Below are positions 23,884-34,073 of a stretch of 64,000 bases of DNA, one piece after another. How positions within the stretch are numbered: position 1 is the stretch's first letter; every line of letters starts with the position of its first letter. Made by a program: the position numbers and the translations under genes. Below the pieces are notes generated by a model that saw nothing but the letters and a program-made list of their open reading frames with translations, searched no databases and was not told the origin of the DNA. The stretch is from Stieleria bergensis. Lineage in GTDB: Bacteria; Planctomycetota; Planctomycetia; Pirellulales; Pirellulaceae. Where the stretch lies: assembly GCA_007745635.1 (NCBI GenBank), contig CP036272.1, positions 1,841,900 through 1,905,899 of the forward strand, written 5' to 3'.

Positions 23884-25197
23884 ATGCCCAAGAAGAAACC
23901 TGCAGCAAGTCACGCGACACCAGAAACATTCGATGCGGAGTCGCTGGATTTCGATGACAATTGGCAACGGTCATCCTGGCGCAGCCGTTTGCGCCAGCGC
24001 CTGCTCGCTTGGTTTGACGTGCACGCTCGCAGCATGCCATGGCGAAGTGATCCACAGCCCTACAAGGTTTGGGTCAGTGAGATCATGCTGCAACAAACTC
24101 AAGTTGCCACCGTCATGCCGTACTTCCATCGTTGGATGGAAGCTTTTCCCGATATTCAGTCGTTGGCGGCAGCTGACATTGATGAATTGATGCGTCACTG
24201 GGAAGGCTTGGGGTACTACCGGCGCGTCAAATCGATGCATGCGGCAGCCCAGCAAATCGTTGATCAGCACGGTGGTCAGTTTCCAGCGGATTATGACTCG
24301 GTCTTGGCGTTACCGGGTGTGGGGCGTTACACAGCGGGGGCTGTGCTGTCGATCTCTGGAGACGCTCGGTTGCCCGTTCTAGAGGGCAACACTCAGCGCG
24401 TTTACAGTCGTTGGATTGGCTTGCGTCAGACACCCACTGACAAGCAAGCCAACAAGTTGCTTTGGCATTTCGCCGAAACCATGCTGCCTCAAGCGGAGAG
24501 CGGCCGTTTCAACCAAGCTGCGATGGAACTGGGTGCTTTGGTTTGCACTCCACGTCAGCCGAAATGCGAGACCTGTCCCGTGCGGTCGGCATGCAGCGCT
24601 GCCAAGCACGCGTTGCAGGATGTGATTCCCGGAAAGATTAAACGCTTGGAGTATCAGGATCGCACGGAGTTCGCGCTGATCGTTTCCCGTCCGCCCAAGT
24701 CCGTGACGACCGCTGCGAACGGTCAGCAAAAAATCAAGAAACGAGCTGTGTCCCAGACAGGTGCGAACACGCAAACGGGCGAGCAAGAGTTCTTGGTCCG
24801 CCCTTTACCTGACGGCGGTCGGTGGGCAGGGCTATGGGATTTCCCTCGACCGACCGATGCTGAAATGGAATCGGTTGATCATGCCGCGCATTGGCTGTCC
24901 AAGCAGCTTGAGACTCCTCTGATGGCCGGTGTTCGCCTAGCCACCATTCGGCACGCTGTGACAAAGTATCGCATTTCATTGCATGTGCATCAGGTTCTGT
25001 GTCGTGCTGAAGAACAGTCGTCGCGGCAAAGGCTTGCGGACATCAAGCCGCCAGGAATTCTGGCCCTGGATCCTCCTGAGCCGTGGAACTGGAAATCGCT
25101 CAAGGAATTGGAAGAGCTTCCGATGAGCGTGTCAGGACGAAAAATTGTCCGTCACTTGCAAACGCAACAGCAGTCGTTTTTGCCGCTTGCGGAATGA
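23884..25197 (+). CDS. mutY: A/G-specific adenine DNA glycosylase with altered catalytic residue
   Basis: Removes adenine mispaired with 8-oxoguanine. The 437-aa protein has the full MutY layout: PYKVWVSEIMLQQTQVATV contains the catalytic Glu (E. coli Glu37), HWEGLGYYRRVKSMH the adenine-pocket loop, LPGVGRYTAGAVLSI the helix-hairpin-helix, and CETCPVRSAC with the upstream Cys forms the [4Fe-4S] cluster. The C-terminal NUDIX-like 8-oxoG-recognition domain starts near residue 300 (RPLPDGGRWAGLWDFPRP). The striking feature is the position equal to E. coli Asp138: the sequence is PVLEGNTQRV where E. coli has PILDGNVKRV, so the catalytic Asp is Glu (codon GAG). Length is a little above normal owing to a Lys-rich N-terminal tail and a loop near residue 280. 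Confidence 0.92.
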   Translation: MPKKKPAASHATPETFDAESLDFDDNWQRSSWRSRLRQRLLAWFDVHARSMPWRSDPQPYKVWVSEIMLQQTQVATVMPYFHRWMEAFPDIQSLAAADIDELMRHWEGLGYYRRVKSMHAAAQQIVDQHGGQFPADYDSVLALPGVGRYTAGAVLSISGDARLPVLEGNTQRVYSRWIGLRQTPTDKQANKLLWHFAETMLPQAESGRFNQAAMELGALVCTPRQPKCETCPVRSACSAAKHALQDVIPGKIKRLEYQDRTEFALIVSRPPKSVTTAANGQQKIKKRAVSQTGANTQTGEQEFLVRPLPDGGRWAGLWDFPRPTDAEMESVDHAAHWLSKQLETPLMAGVRLATIRHAVTKYRISLHVHQVLCRAEEQSSRQRLADIKPPGILALDPPEPWNWKSLKELEELPMSVSGRKIVRHLQTQQQSFLPLAE

Positions 25198-25570
25198 CGA
25201 ATCGCCGCGATTCCCGGTGGAATGTTCGCTGCGTTCAGCGAAGCGGCCTCCAGGCGAGCCGTTTGATCGCTGAGTGGACGGTAAGCTTCGGTCAGCGATC
25301 GATGCTGGTCATCAGTTTCCAACGGCAGCAGGTTTTTAGGCTGTTAGAACAACGGTGATGATCGCGGTTCAACTCGTACAGACGCAGAACAAGGCAGTCG
25401 CCCGTTTTCTCGGCGGCGGTTTGCACCAAAAGCCACGCCAACGTGGATTGAAGCTTGGAGATTGCTTGTCGCAGTCCCCTCAGATCCGATGCACGAGACT
25501 TACCGGCAAACTATACTGCTGCGCAGACTGTCTAACCCATCAACTTGATTCCTTTCAGATTTTGAACGCT
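25198..25570. other. Gap of 373 bp before the peroxidase gene
   Basis: No gene is supported. An inverted repeat with 9-bp perfect arms, GATCGCTGA at 25265-25273 and TCAGCGATC at 25292-25300, could fold with an 18-base loop. The open frame running through from 25355 into the peroxidase lacks a sensible start. Confidence 0.5.
25512..25517 (+). promoter_or_regulatory. Possible -10 element (TATACT) for peroxidase gene
   Basis: ACTATACTG lies 54 bp before the ATG at 25571 and repeats the sequence found before the 15303 sulfatase. No good -35 partner is visible. Confidence 0.25.
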
Positions 25571-26827
25571 ATGAAGTCAACGTTACGCACCGCACTCTGT
25601 GCCGCTCTTTGTTGCACTGCCTCCACGATGGTCTTCGGTGTTGAGCCAGTGATCGAAGTGGAAGCCAAAGACGGCTTGATCGTCTTGGGCCAAGAAGACT
25701 CTCTGCTGACCGGTGTTCCCGGCGAGGGGGAGTTGACGTTGGAAGAGGCTGCAAAGTGGTTCAGCGACAGCGGAAACCACGAAACCTTGAAGGTGAAATT
25801 GCCCAAGGGGCTTGAAGCGGGGGCCAGTGCCATGCACATTCCCGCCGACAATCCACTGACGCGAGCGAAGGTCGAACTGGGACGCCAGCTTTACTTTGAT
25901 CCCCGCTTGTCTTCTGACGGCACGATTTCATGTGCTTCGTGCCATGATCCCGCGCAAGGGTACGCTGCCAAGACTCAATTTGGCGTAGGAGTGGATGGTC
26001 AGGAAGGCGGCAGAAACTCACCGGTTTCCTATAACCGGATCCTCAGCAAGGCTCAGTTTTGGGACGGCCGCGCCGCCTCGTTGGAAGAGCAAGCAGTGGG
26101 ACCGATCGCCAACCCAATTGAAATGGGAAACACCCATGAAAAGTGCGTTGCCGATCTCAAAAAGAATCCCGTCTACAGCATGGAGTTCAGCAAAGTCTTC
26201 CCCGACGGAGTCACGATTGACAACGTTGGCAAAGCCATCGCCGCCTTTGAACGCATGTTGGTGACAGGTCCCATGCCTTATGACCATCTAGAGGCCCTGG
26301 AACGTTTCGAGAAGATCTTCGCTGATGACTTAGACTTCTTGGACGAGGATCCAGAATTAAAACAACAGTACGATGCCTTGATCGCGGCGACAAAAGCCAA
26401 TCCCATGAGCGAATCAGCGAAACGCGGCAAGGTGTTGTTCTTTGGAAAAGCGAACTGCTCTGCCTGCCACTCGGGAGCCAATTTCGCTGACGAGCAGTAT
26501 CACAATCTCGGTGTGGGGATGGAAGTTGACGAACCCGATTTTGGACGTCATGAAGTATCCAGTGACACCAAAGACAAAGGAGCGTTTAAGACGCCAACGC
26601 TTCGGAACGTTGTCCTGTCTCCCCCGTACATGCACGACGGATCTCAAGGGACTTTAGAAGAGGTGGTCAAGTGGTACAACAAGGGCGGTCACAAGAACCC
26701 GCATTTAAGTGACAAAATGAAGGTACTTAACCTGACCGAGCAAGAAGAAGCCGACGTGGTGGCGTTCATGAAAGAAGGGCTATTGGGGACATTCCCAAAA
26801 GTCGAAACGGATCGTCTACCCGAGTAA
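25571..26827 (+). CDS. Di-haem cytochrome c peroxidase, MauG/CcpA family
   Basis: A periplasmic di-haem protein of 418 aa, expected to reduce hydrogen peroxide using electrons from c-type cytochromes. A signal peptide (MKSTLRTALCAALCCTASTMVFG) ends near residue 23. Two haem c motifs are present: CASCHDP (about residue 120) and CSACHSG (about 300). Family segments include LGRQLYFDPRLSSDGTISC, FWDGRAASLEEQAVGPI, FGRHEVSSDTKDKGAFKTPTLRNV and YMHDGSQGTLEEVVKWYN. The coding frame opens at 25355, but only the ATG at 25571 gives the signal peptide at the N-terminus. Function could instead be MauG-like oxidation of a protein partner. A strong terminator follows. Confidence 0.9.
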   Translation: MKSTLRTALCAALCCTASTMVFGVEPVIEVEAKDGLIVLGQEDSLLTGVPGEGELTLEEAAKWFSDSGNHETLKVKLPKGLEAGASAMHIPADNPLTRAKVELGRQLYFDPRLSSDGTISCASCHDPAQGYAAKTQFGVGVDGQEGGRNSPVSYNRILSKAQFWDGRAASLEEQAVGPIANPIEMGNTHEKCVADLKKNPVYSMEFSKVFPDGVTIDNVGKAIAAFERMLVTGPMPYDHLEALERFEKIFADDLDFLDEDPELKQQYDALIAATKANPMSESAKRGKVLFFGKANCSACHSGANFADEQYHNLGVGMEVDEPDFGRHEVSSDTKDKGAFKTPTLRNVVLSPPYMHDGSQGTLEEVVKWYNKGGHKNPHLSDKMKVLNLTEQEEADVVAFMKEGLLGTFPKVETDRLPE

Positions 26828-26865
26828 GCGTTGGACTGTGGCGTCCCGCTGCGATTAAGAAAAAT

Positions 26866-26897
26866 GCTTAAGCGGCTCGAGTCGCTTAAGCTTTTTT
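26866..26897. terminator. Bidirectional intrinsic terminator between peroxidase and clpB
   Basis: A perfect 9-bp stem GCTTAAGCG/CGCTTAAGC with an 8-base loop (26866-26891) is followed by TTTTTT on the plus strand; A-rich sequence on the other side gives a T-run for the minus-strand clpB transcript too. It serves both convergent genes. Confidence 0.88.
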
Positions 26898-26933
26898 CGT
26901 TTTTATGAGGGACAGTTTCCGCTTCAGCGGGTC

Positions 26934-29582
26934 TCACACGCTAAATGTGTACTGTTCTCCGTCGTAGTCGACCTTAATGGTGCTTCCCTCGGGAAACTCG
27001 CTCTTCAGCAGGGCCGTTGCCAACTGGTTTTGCAACTCACGCTGGATCACCCGTTTCAGCGGCCTGGCACCGTAGGTTGGGTCGTATCCTGCGCTGGCGA
27101 TTTGGTCGATCGCAGCATCAGAGATCTGAAGCTGGAATCCATTCTCATGGAGTCGGGTTCCCAGTTCCTTGAGTTGCAAGGCAACAATCTTGTGGATCTG
27201 CTTTTGATCCAACGGTTGGAAGATGACCGTGTCATCGATCCGGTTCAGGAATTCGGGTAGGAACCTTTCTCGCAAAGCCAGTTGCACGGCGTCGTGCATC
27301 TGTTCGGCATCGCCGCCCTCGCTGGCAATCCGTTGGATTTCCTGGCTGCCCGCGTTGCTGGTCATCACGATCACGGTGTTGGTGAAATTAACGGTTCGTC
27401 CTTGGCCATCGGTTAATCGTCCGTCATCCAGGACTTGCAGCAAAATGTTGAACACATCCGGGTGAGCCTTTTCGATTTCATCCAACAGGATCACGCTATA
27501 CGGTCGTCGTCGCACGGCTTCAGTCAGCTTGCCACCTTCCTCATAGCCGACGTATCCGGGGGGCGCCCCAATCATTCTGGCAACGCTATGGCGTTCCATG
27601 AACTCTGACATGTCGATTCGCACCATGGCGGATTCGTCGTCGAACATGATCTCTGCCAAAGCCTTGCAGAGCTCTGTTTTACCGACCCCGGTTGGCCCCA
27701 GAAACAGGAAGGATCCAATCGGACGATTGGGGTCAGACAGTCCGCTACGGCTACGACGCACGGCGTCAGAGACCGCTTGAACCGCTTGGTTTTGTCCAAC
27801 GACACGTTGATGCAGCCGCTCTTCCATGACCAGCAGTTTCGCTCGTTCGGTTTCCATCATGCGGCTGACGGGAATGCCGGTCCAGGACGAAACGACTTCA
27901 GCGATTTCTTCTTCAGTAACCTCTCGCCTGAGCAGCCGGCGTTGCCCGGTCGGCCCGTGGTCTGCTGCAGAGGCGTTTGCATCTCGTTTTTCTTGTTCTT
28001 CCAATTTGCGTTGCAATTCAGACTGCCGTGTCTGGACCTCCAGCATCTCCCGATACAGTTCTTCGGGGTTCTCGCCACGCAGTTGAGTTTTCTTGGCTTC
28101 GGCATCAAGGGATGTGAACCGATGGGCAAGCGCGTCGACTTCCTGGCGGATTGATTGTCCGTCGTCCAAGCCAACTTTTTCGCTTTCCCATTGCTCACGC
28201 AAATCGGCTAGCTCCTTGCCCAGTTGTTCCATCTCGGCTTGGATCTCTTCTCGCCGCAAGACAATGGTGGCATCGTCACCGCTTTCGTCATCCAGTTGGC
28301 GGAGAGCCAGTTCCAGTTGACGCAGGCGTCGCTGAATACGATCGATCGGTTCGGGGACGCTCTGCTTTTCCATTGCCAGGCGGCTGGTTGCTTCGTCGAC
28401 CAAGTCAATGGCCTTGTCTGGCAAGAAACGATCGGTGATGTAGCGGTCTGCCAATGTTGCTGCGGCGACAAGAGCACTGTCGGTGATGCGGACGCCGTGG
28501 TGAGACTCATAGCGAGTCTTCAAGCCACGTAGAATTGCGATTGAATCGTCGACGTTTGGCTCTTCCACATAGACCGGTTGAAAGCGTCGTTCTAGCGCGG
28601 CGTCTTTTTCGATGTGCTGCCGGTATTCGTCCAGTGTCGTTGCACCCACGCAGCGAAGTGCACCACGAGCCAATTCGGGTTTCAGCAAGTTGGCTGCATC
28701 GGGCGAGCCCTCTGCCTTTCCGGCGCCCACAACGAGGTGCAGTTCATCGATGAACAGAATCACCTGTCCATCGGAGTCTTTGACCTCGCGCAGCACAGCC
28801 TTTAGACGCTCTTCAAAGTCGCCACGGAATTTCGCACCGGCAACCAAGGCGCCCATGTCCAACGAGATCACACGTTTGTTTTTCAGGCTCGTTGGCACGT
28901 CGGCTTCGAAAATCCGCAGCGCTAAACCTTCGGCGATTGCAGTTTTCCCGACACCGGGCTGGCCGATCAGAACGGGGTTATTCTTGGTACGTCGCGAAAG
29001 GACTTGGATCACACGACGGATTTCGTTGTCGCGACCAATCACTGGATCCAGTTTGCCACTGGCAGCCAGTTGGGTCAGGTCGACACCGTACTTTTCAAGA
29101 GCTTGATAGGTGTCTTCTGCGTTTTGGTCCGTCACCCGCGCACTGCCACGAATTTCACTGGCCGCTTTCAAGACGTCATCTGAATTGATGCCGCAGAGTC
29201 CCAGCAAGCTTTGGGCTTTTGTCTTGGCTTTGGCTAAGCCCAGCAGTAGATGTTCCGTACTGACGTATTCGTCCTTGAGGGATTCGGCTGCTGTGGCGGC
29301 TTCATTGAATGCTTCTTGTAACTCACCAGCGATGCCTGCTTGTCTGCCGCCGGACACGCTGGGAACCTTTTCGAGTTCACTTGCGACGAGTGAACGCAAT
29401 TGGTTCTGATCGGAGTTCATCTTGCTTAGCAATGCAGGAGTGATTCCATCGGATTCATCCAGCATGGCTGACAGCAAGTGCAGCGATGTGATTTCGGGAT
29501 TCCCAGCTGATGCAGCGCGTCCTTGAGCTTCCGCAACTAACGCTTGGGCTTTGTTGGTCAACTTATCGAATCGAAATGTCAT
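26934..29582 (-). CDS. clpB: ATP-dependent disaggregase ClpB
   Basis: Hsp100 chaperone that pulls proteins out of aggregates with DnaK. The 882-aa protein has the complete order: N-terminal Clp repeat domain ([17 protein letters not shown]), AAA-1 with Walker [14 protein letters not shown], the middle coiled coil (about residues 400-540, e.g. [17 protein letters not shown]) that marks ClpB apart from ClpA/C, AAA-2 with Walker [15 protein letters not shown], and the C-terminal [14 protein letters not shown]. Length fits ClpB (about 860 aa). dnaK lies upstream on the same strand, 276 bp away, with its own terminator between, so they are probably separate transcripts with shared stress control. 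Confidence 0.96.
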   Translation of the reverse strand: MTFRFDKLTNKAQALVAEAQGRAASAGNPEITSLHLLSAMLDESDGITPALLSKMNSDQNQLRSLVASELEKVPSVSGGRQAGIAGELQEAFNEAATAAESLKDEYVSTEHLLLGLAKAKTKAQSLLGLCGINSDDVLKAASEIRGSARVTDQNAEDTYQALEKYGVDLTQLAASGKLDPVIGRDNEIRRVIQVLSRRTKNNPVLIGQPGVGKTAIAEGLALRIFEADVPTSLKNKRVISLDMGALVAGAKFRGDFEERLKAVLREVKDSDGQVILFIDELHLVVGAGKAEGSPDAANLLKPELARGALRCVGATTLDEYRQHIEKDAALERRFQPVYVEEPNVDDSIAILRGLKTRYESHHGVRITDSALVAAATLADRYITDRFLPDKAIDLVDEATSRLAMEKQSVPEPIDRIQRRLRQLELALRQLDDESGDDATIVLRREEIQAEMEQLGKELADLREQWESEKVGLDDGQSIRQEVDALAHRFTSLDAEAKKTQLRGENPEELYREMLEVQTRQSELQRKLEEQEKRDANASAADHGPTGQRRLLRREVTEEEIAEVVSSWTGIPVSRMMETERAKLLVMEERLHQRVVGQNQAVQAVSDAVRRSRSGLSDPNRPIGSFLFLGPTGVGKTELCKALAEIMFDDESAMVRIDMSEFMERHSVARMIGAPPGYVGYEEGGKLTEAVRRRPYSVILLDEIEKAHPDVFNILLQVLDDGRLTDGQGRTVNFTNTVIVMTSNAGSQEIQRIASEGGDAEQMHDAVQLALRERFLPEFLNRIDDTVIFQPLDQKQIHKIVALQLKELGTRLHENGFQLQISDAAIDQIASAGYDPTYGARPLKRVIQRELQNQLATALLKSEFPEGSTIKVDYDGEQYTFSV

Positions 29583-29798
29583 CTGATTGGTTCTCTGCGA
29601 GTCACACGAGGTGTTTGGTTTTCAAGAGAGTCCATTTTGGCATCATTGCCATGGTACGTGATGGTTTTGCAAACGTTGTGCCGAACAGAGTGGAACGACC
29701 TAAAATTGCCACCGGTTCAACAGGGAATCAAGAGGGAATCAGCAGGTTGATCGTTGGCGGACGTTTGGGGCTTGAGGTTGCGGCAAGGCATGAAAAAA

Positions 29799-29820
29799 GA
29801 CGGGTAGAAAACTACCCGTC
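29799..29820 (-). terminator. Intrinsic terminator of dnaK
   Basis: On the minus strand a 9-bp perfect stem GACGGGTAG/CTACCCGTC with a 4-base loop is followed by TTTTTT (29793-29798). It lies 39 bp past the dnaK stop. Confidence 0.9.
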
Positions 29821-29858
29821 TTTGGCAAAATTGATTGATCAGTTGAGAGATGACAGAA

Positions 29859-31799
29859 TCAATTTTTGACTTCGAAGTCAGCGTCGATGGCATCGTCGTC
29901 ATCGTTGCTTTCCGGTGCAGCAGCGGCTGGGCCATCTGCTGCCGCAGCGTCGGGACCGCCTTCAGCGGCGGTCTTTTCGTACAGCACTTTGCTGAACGCC
30001 TGAGCCGCAGCTTCTAGCTCGCTGGTCGCTTGCTTGATTGCTTCGGTATCGTCGGTGCCGGTGGCTGCCTTGACTTTCTCGATGGCTTTTTCCATTGGAG
30101 CTTTATCGTCATCGGTCAGCTTGTCGGCATGCTCGGTCATTTCCTTTTCCAATTGGTGGACTTGCTGACTGGCTTTGTTGCGAGCCTCAGCGAGTTCAAA
30201 TTGGCGGCGATCCTCTTCGGCGTTGGTTTCCGCATCGCGGCGCATCTTTTCGATGTCATCATCGCTTAGTGCACCGGCTTCCTTGATTTGGACCGAAGCC
30301 TCTTTTCCAGTGGTCAGTTCCTTTGCCGAAACGCTCAGGATACCGTTTTGGTCGATGTCAAATTTGACTTCGATCTGAGGCACCCCACGAGGTTGCGGTG
30401 GCAGTCCTTCCAGGTTGAATTCGCCCAGCAAACGGTTGCTGGATGCCATTTTCCGTTCCCCTTGGAAGACGCGAACGGTGACCGCTGATTGGTTGTCAGC
30501 TGCTGTACTGAAGACGTTCTTCTTTTCGGCTGGAACGGTGGTGTTCCGTTCAACCAGTGCGGTCATGACGCCACCTTCGGTTTCAATCCCCAAGGTCAAT
30601 GGCGTCACGTCTAGCAATAACACGTCGGTACGATCACCGGCCAGGACGCTGCCTTGAATGGCGGCACCAATGGCAACCACTTCGTCAGGGTTCACACCTT
30701 GGTGAGGGTCCTTGCCAAAGATCCCTTTGACCAGCTCGCGAACTTTAGGAACGCGAGTACTGCCGCCGACCAAGACGATTTCGTCAATGTCGCTGGGGCT
30801 AAAGCCGGCATCCTTCAACGCCTGCATCACAGGAGTCTTACAGCGTTCGACCAAGGAGTCGATCAGTTCTTCGAACTTGCTGCGAGTGATCTTCATGGTC
30901 AAGTGCTTCGGGCCACTTTGGTCCATGGTGATAAACGGCAAGTTGATGTCGGTCTCTGGCAAGGTCGACAGTTCTTTCTTGGCCTTTTCACAAGCTTCTT
31001 GCAGACGCTGAAGAGCCATTGGATCGTTTCGCAAATCGATCGCGTTCTCTTTCTTGAATTCGTCGGCCACGTAGTTGATCAAAGCTTCGTCAAAGTCATC
31101 GCCACCAAGGTGTGTGTCACCCATGGTGCTGATCACTTGGAAGACGCGGCTCTCCTGTTCTTCATCACCACTGTCGGCGACTTCTAGAACAGAGACGTCA
31201 AACGTTCCACCACCAAGGTCAAACACGATGACCTTTTCGTCTTTCTGCTTGTCCAGGCCATAGGCCAACGCAGCCGCCGTGGGTTCGTTGATGATCCGAG
31301 CCACTTCCAAACCGGCAATCTGACCAGCGTCTTTGGTGGCTTGACGCTGTGCGTCGTTGAAGTAAGCAGGGACAGTGATCACTGCCTTGTTTACTTTGTG
31401 ACCCAGGTAGGATTCAGCGGACTCTTTGAGTTTACGCAGAATCTTTGCTGAGATTTCCTGAGGTGTATGTTCTTCGTCACCAACAGCAATCTTGACGTAT
31501 TCGTTGGCCTCGCCGGTGACACCGTAGGGAACCATCTTCTCTTCTGATTCCACTTCGTGGTGACGGCGACCCATGAAACGTTTGGCCGAGTAAACGGTTC
31601 GCTTCGGGTTGGTGACCGCTTGGCGGCGTGCGGGTTCGCCGACGATGGTGTCTTCCTTGTCGGTGAATGCAACGACGCTGGGCGTCAAACGATTGCCTTC
31701 GGGGTTAGGAATCACCTTGGCTTCGCTGCCTTCCATCACAGCGACGACGCTGTTGGTCGTGCCCAAGTCAATCCCAATGATTTTTTCACCTTGTGCCAT
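29859..31799 (-). CDS. dnaK: Molecular chaperone DnaK (Hsp70)
   Basis: Canonical 646-aa Hsp70. [16 protein letters not shown] is the phosphate-1 loop, [13 protein letters not shown] and [14 protein letters not shown] are further ATPase motifs, and [12 protein letters not shown] the adenosine motif. The substrate-binding beta domain includes VFQGERKMA and [14 protein letters not shown]. The acidic tail [14 protein letters not shown] is the conserved bacterial end that contacts co-chaperones. A GGAG Shine-Dalgarno lies about 10 bp before the ATG. grpE and dnaJ are not next to it; the upstream region (31800-32374) has no CIRCE operator and no obvious sigma-32-type promoter that I can find. clpB is the next gene downstream. 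Confidence 0.97.
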   Translation of the reverse strand: MAQGEKIIGIDLGTTNSVVAVMEGSEAKVIPNPEGNRLTPSVVAFTDKEDTIVGEPARRQAVTNPKRTVYSAKRFMGRRHHEVESEEKMVPYGVTGEANEYVKIAVGDEEHTPQEISAKILRKLKESAESYLGHKVNKAVITVPAYFNDAQRQATKDAGQIAGLEVARIINEPTAAALAYGLDKQKDEKVIVFDLGGGTFDVSVLEVADSGDEEQESRVFQVISTMGDTHLGGDDFDEALINYVADEFKKENAIDLRNDPMALQRLQEACEKAKKELSTLPETDINLPFITMDQSGPKHLTMKITRSKFEELIDSLVERCKTPVMQALKDAGFSPSDIDEIVLVGGSTRVPKVRELVKGIFGKDPHQGVNPDEVVAIGAAIQGSVLAGDRTDVLLLDVTPLTLGIETEGGVMTALVERNTTVPAEKKNVFSTAADNQSAVTVRVFQGERKMASSNRLLGEFNLEGLPPQPRGVPQIEVKFDIDQNGILSVSAKELTTGKEASVQIKEAGALSDDDIEKMRRDAETNAEEDRRQFELAEARNKASQQVHQLEKEMTEHADKLTDDDKAPMEKAIEKVKAATGTDDTEAIKQATSELEAAAQAFSKVLYEKTAAEGGPDAAAADGPAAAAPESNDDDDAIDADFEVKN

Positions 31800-32374
31800 G
31801 ATTCATATTCTCCGTGATTGGTTTCGGATGCTTCTGTGTGGGTATAGCTTTGATTTATCAAGTTGTCAGTGATTGCCCTGCGAATTGCACGGCAACGTTT
31901 TTCCCAACAACCCTTTCAAACCGGCCTGAAGTGAATGGCAACCGACTGCATGGGTCAGTGCACCACACATCAGGCGGTGGTTGTTCGGTCCTGAGATGCC
32001 TGTGAAAAGCAATCGACGGCTGGTTCAGCCTGTCGATTTCGCTTTCGTCGACATGGCTGACTAGGTATCGCAAAGTGCGTGCCAGAAAAGCAGCAATCGC
32101 TGGAAAAATATCCAGGCAGTGCAAGAAGAACGCTAGAGGACCGCATTTTTGCGGTGATTGATACGGATGGGTGTCTGAAAAAACAAATTTGGCAGGTTGC
32201 CTCAATGAGCGAAATCAGCGCATTTGCAACTGTTGCCAGAATGACAGTAATCAACACCGATGATGCCCCACGTCGCTCGGCCGAAAGGTTTGTAGGGTGC
32301 GCGCTTGCACGCACCCTGCGGCGCTGCATTGATCTGCTGACTCAGGGTGCGGTGTCGAACACCCGAGGCGATGA
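31800..32374. other. Gap of 575 bp upstream of dnaK
   Basis: No gene is supported here: the open frames on both strands, including those near 31858-32329, have no family resemblance. The dnaK promoter should be here. One palindrome (32294-32317) is the only structure noted. Confidence 0.45.
32292..32317. repeat. Palindrome, copy 2 of a GTGCG..TTGCACG element
   Basis: Arms AGGGTGCG (32294-32301) and CGCACCCT (32310-32317) are perfectly complementary with an 8-base spacer. It resembles the element at 20588-20614. A second AGGGTGCG lies some 50 bases further on, near 32344. Confidence 0.55.
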
Positions 32375-33904
32375 TCATTTTCGCGGGCGTTTGTCGATCG
32401 TGATCTTCGCGTCATTGTTTGTTGAGGGTCCCGGTGTGCTGCGACCACGGTCAACTTGTTGCTGGAGTAAACGTCGTAATTCGCGGACCTTCTTGGGGTC
32501 CTGGGAGGCTCGATTCTCTGCCTCGCCTCGATCAGTCTTTAGGTTGATCAGTTGCACCAGTGGCTTGCCCGCTTCCGTTTGCTTCTTGTAGTTCTTTTGA
32601 GTTGGCTTGGGGTGAGTCCAGCCTCCCGACCCGGGGCAAAGTGAGAGTTTCCAGTCACCTTGTCGAATGGCAAAGTAACCCGAGACGCTGTGGTGCACGA
32701 CGCTGTCACGTCCGGCATGACTGGGCTGGCGAAGCACAGGCAGGAAGCTGACGCTGTCTTCTGCAGCACCCTCTGGCAACGTCTCGTCAACGATGTCTGC
32801 GATCGTCGCGATGACGTCCGTCAAGCAGACCAAGGCGTCGGTGCGCGATCCAGCGGGCACGACCTGAGGCCAGGAGACCAGAAAGGGGACGCGATGTCCG
32901 CCGTCCCAAATGTCTGCTTTCGATCCACGCAGCTCGCCACTGGGGAAGTGCCCCTTCTGTTTCAACTGGTCCATCTTGGACGTGGGGGCGGAAGTCCCGT
33001 TGTCGCTGCTGCAAATGATCAAGGTGTTCTCAAGTTGTCCTGATTCACGCAGCGCATCGACGACTTGGCCAAAGCTGTCATCGGTTTGCATGACAAAGTC
33101 GGCGTGTTCGTTCAGTCCACTTTTGCCTTTCCATTTCTGGGTCGGAACGACGGGACTGTGTGGCGAACTCCAGGGAACATACAGAAAGAACGGGCGATCT
33201 GCTTTGGCTTGTTGATGAACGAAGTTCACGGCGGCTTCGGTCAGACGCGGCAGCATGTCGACTGAGGAAATGTTCTCGGTGACTTCATCGTGATCGATCC
33301 AGAGTTCAATCTGACGGGCATGATGGAAGCCATGAAACTCATCGAAGCCACCGCGATCGATCGGTCCATGGGTGACCTTGGCTCCGACTGGCACATCGCC
33401 GCTTTGAGTTTTGCCATCAAACAGCATGCCGAGATGCCATTTGCCAACAATGCCTGTGTAGTAACCCTGCTGCTTTAGCAACTTCGCCACGGTCATTCGG
33501 TCTTTGGCAATCAATGATTCGCCCCCGGTCAGCACGCCGCTTTGCAAACGAGTTCGCCAGGCATAGCGACCGGTCATCAGGCCATAACGCGTTGGAGTAC
33601 AAACCGATGATCCCGAATGGGCGTCGGTAAAGATCATGCCGCTCTGTGCAATGGCATCCAAACGTGGTGTGGCGATTTTGCCTCGGGTGGGATTCAAACA
33701 TTGCAGCTCGCCATATCCCATGTCATCAGCCAACATGACGACGATGTTTGGGCGTTTTACTTGTTGCCCATAAACGGGTGGAACCCCGGCAGCCAATGCA
33801 ACGGCCAGCAATGAGAACGCCAAAATTGGCAATCGCATCCCGAATGCAGGACGGCGCTGGGATCCCAGTGGAAGAGATAAGTCAAAAGCAGGAAAGCGAG
33901 GCAT
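32375..33904 (-). CDS. Secreted arylsulfatase-type sulfatase, second of three
   Basis: A 509-aa type I sulfatase. A hydrophobic export signal (LPILAFSLLAVALAAGVPPVYG) precedes NIVVMLADDMGYGELQC, the metal-binding Asp pair. The active-site motif is SSVCTPTRYGLMTGR, i.e. C-T-P-T-R, with Cys to be matured to formylglycine. GKWHLG, SSDNGT and VPFLVSWPQVVPAGSRTD follow as expected; the C-terminal part has LINLKTDRGEAEN, seen near the end of many sulfatases. An alternative start at residue 23 (33838) would give a more typical signal peptide, without the first 22 polar residues. It is neither linked to nor strongly like the other two sulfatases of the window. Confidence 0.9.
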   Translation of the reverse strand: MPRFPAFDLSLPLGSQRRPAFGMRLPILAFSLLAVALAAGVPPVYGQQVKRPNIVVMLADDMGYGELQCLNPTRGKIATPRLDAIAQSGMIFTDAHSGSSVCTPTRYGLMTGRYAWRTRLQSGVLTGGESLIAKDRMTVAKLLKQQGYYTGIVGKWHLGMLFDGKTQSGDVPVGAKVTHGPIDRGGFDEFHGFHHARQIELWIDHDEVTENISSVDMLPRLTEAAVNFVHQQAKADRPFFLYVPWSSPHSPVVPTQKWKGKSGLNEHADFVMQTDDSFGQVVDALRESGQLENTLIICSSDNGTSAPTSKMDQLKQKGHFPSGELRGSKADIWDGGHRVPFLVSWPQVVPAGSRTDALVCLTDVIATIADIVDETLPEGAAEDSVSFLPVLRQPSHAGRDSVVHHSVSGYFAIRQGDWKLSLCPGSGGWTHPKPTQKNYKKQTEAGKPLVQLINLKTDRGEAENRASQDPKKVRELRRLLQQQVDRGRSTPGPSTNNDAKITIDKRPRK

Positions 33905-34073
33905 GGGCTGAAGACGGTTGATGATGGAGTTTTTAAGAAGCAGTGGCAGGGGGCGTGATCACAAGCGTTCGCAGAGTCGCCAGGTCAAGGTGCTCCGCTT
34001 AAGCTGAGATGATTGTCATGCCCAGCGCCGGCAACGTGCATTGACTGGCGGAAGGGCATGCCAAGTTCAGTTG

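Noticed and set aside
25355-25570. A 72-residue N-terminal extension of the peroxidase
   Set aside because: The signal peptide starts at the ATG at 25571, so an extension would hide it.
31858-32329. Small minus-strand genes upstream of dnaK
   Set aside because: No motif or start signal, and the frames overlap one another and the palindrome.
31800-32374. A CIRCE operator or sigma-32 promoter for dnaK
   Set aside because: I could not find TTAGCACTC-N9-GAGTGCTAA or a good heat-shock promoter on the minus strand.
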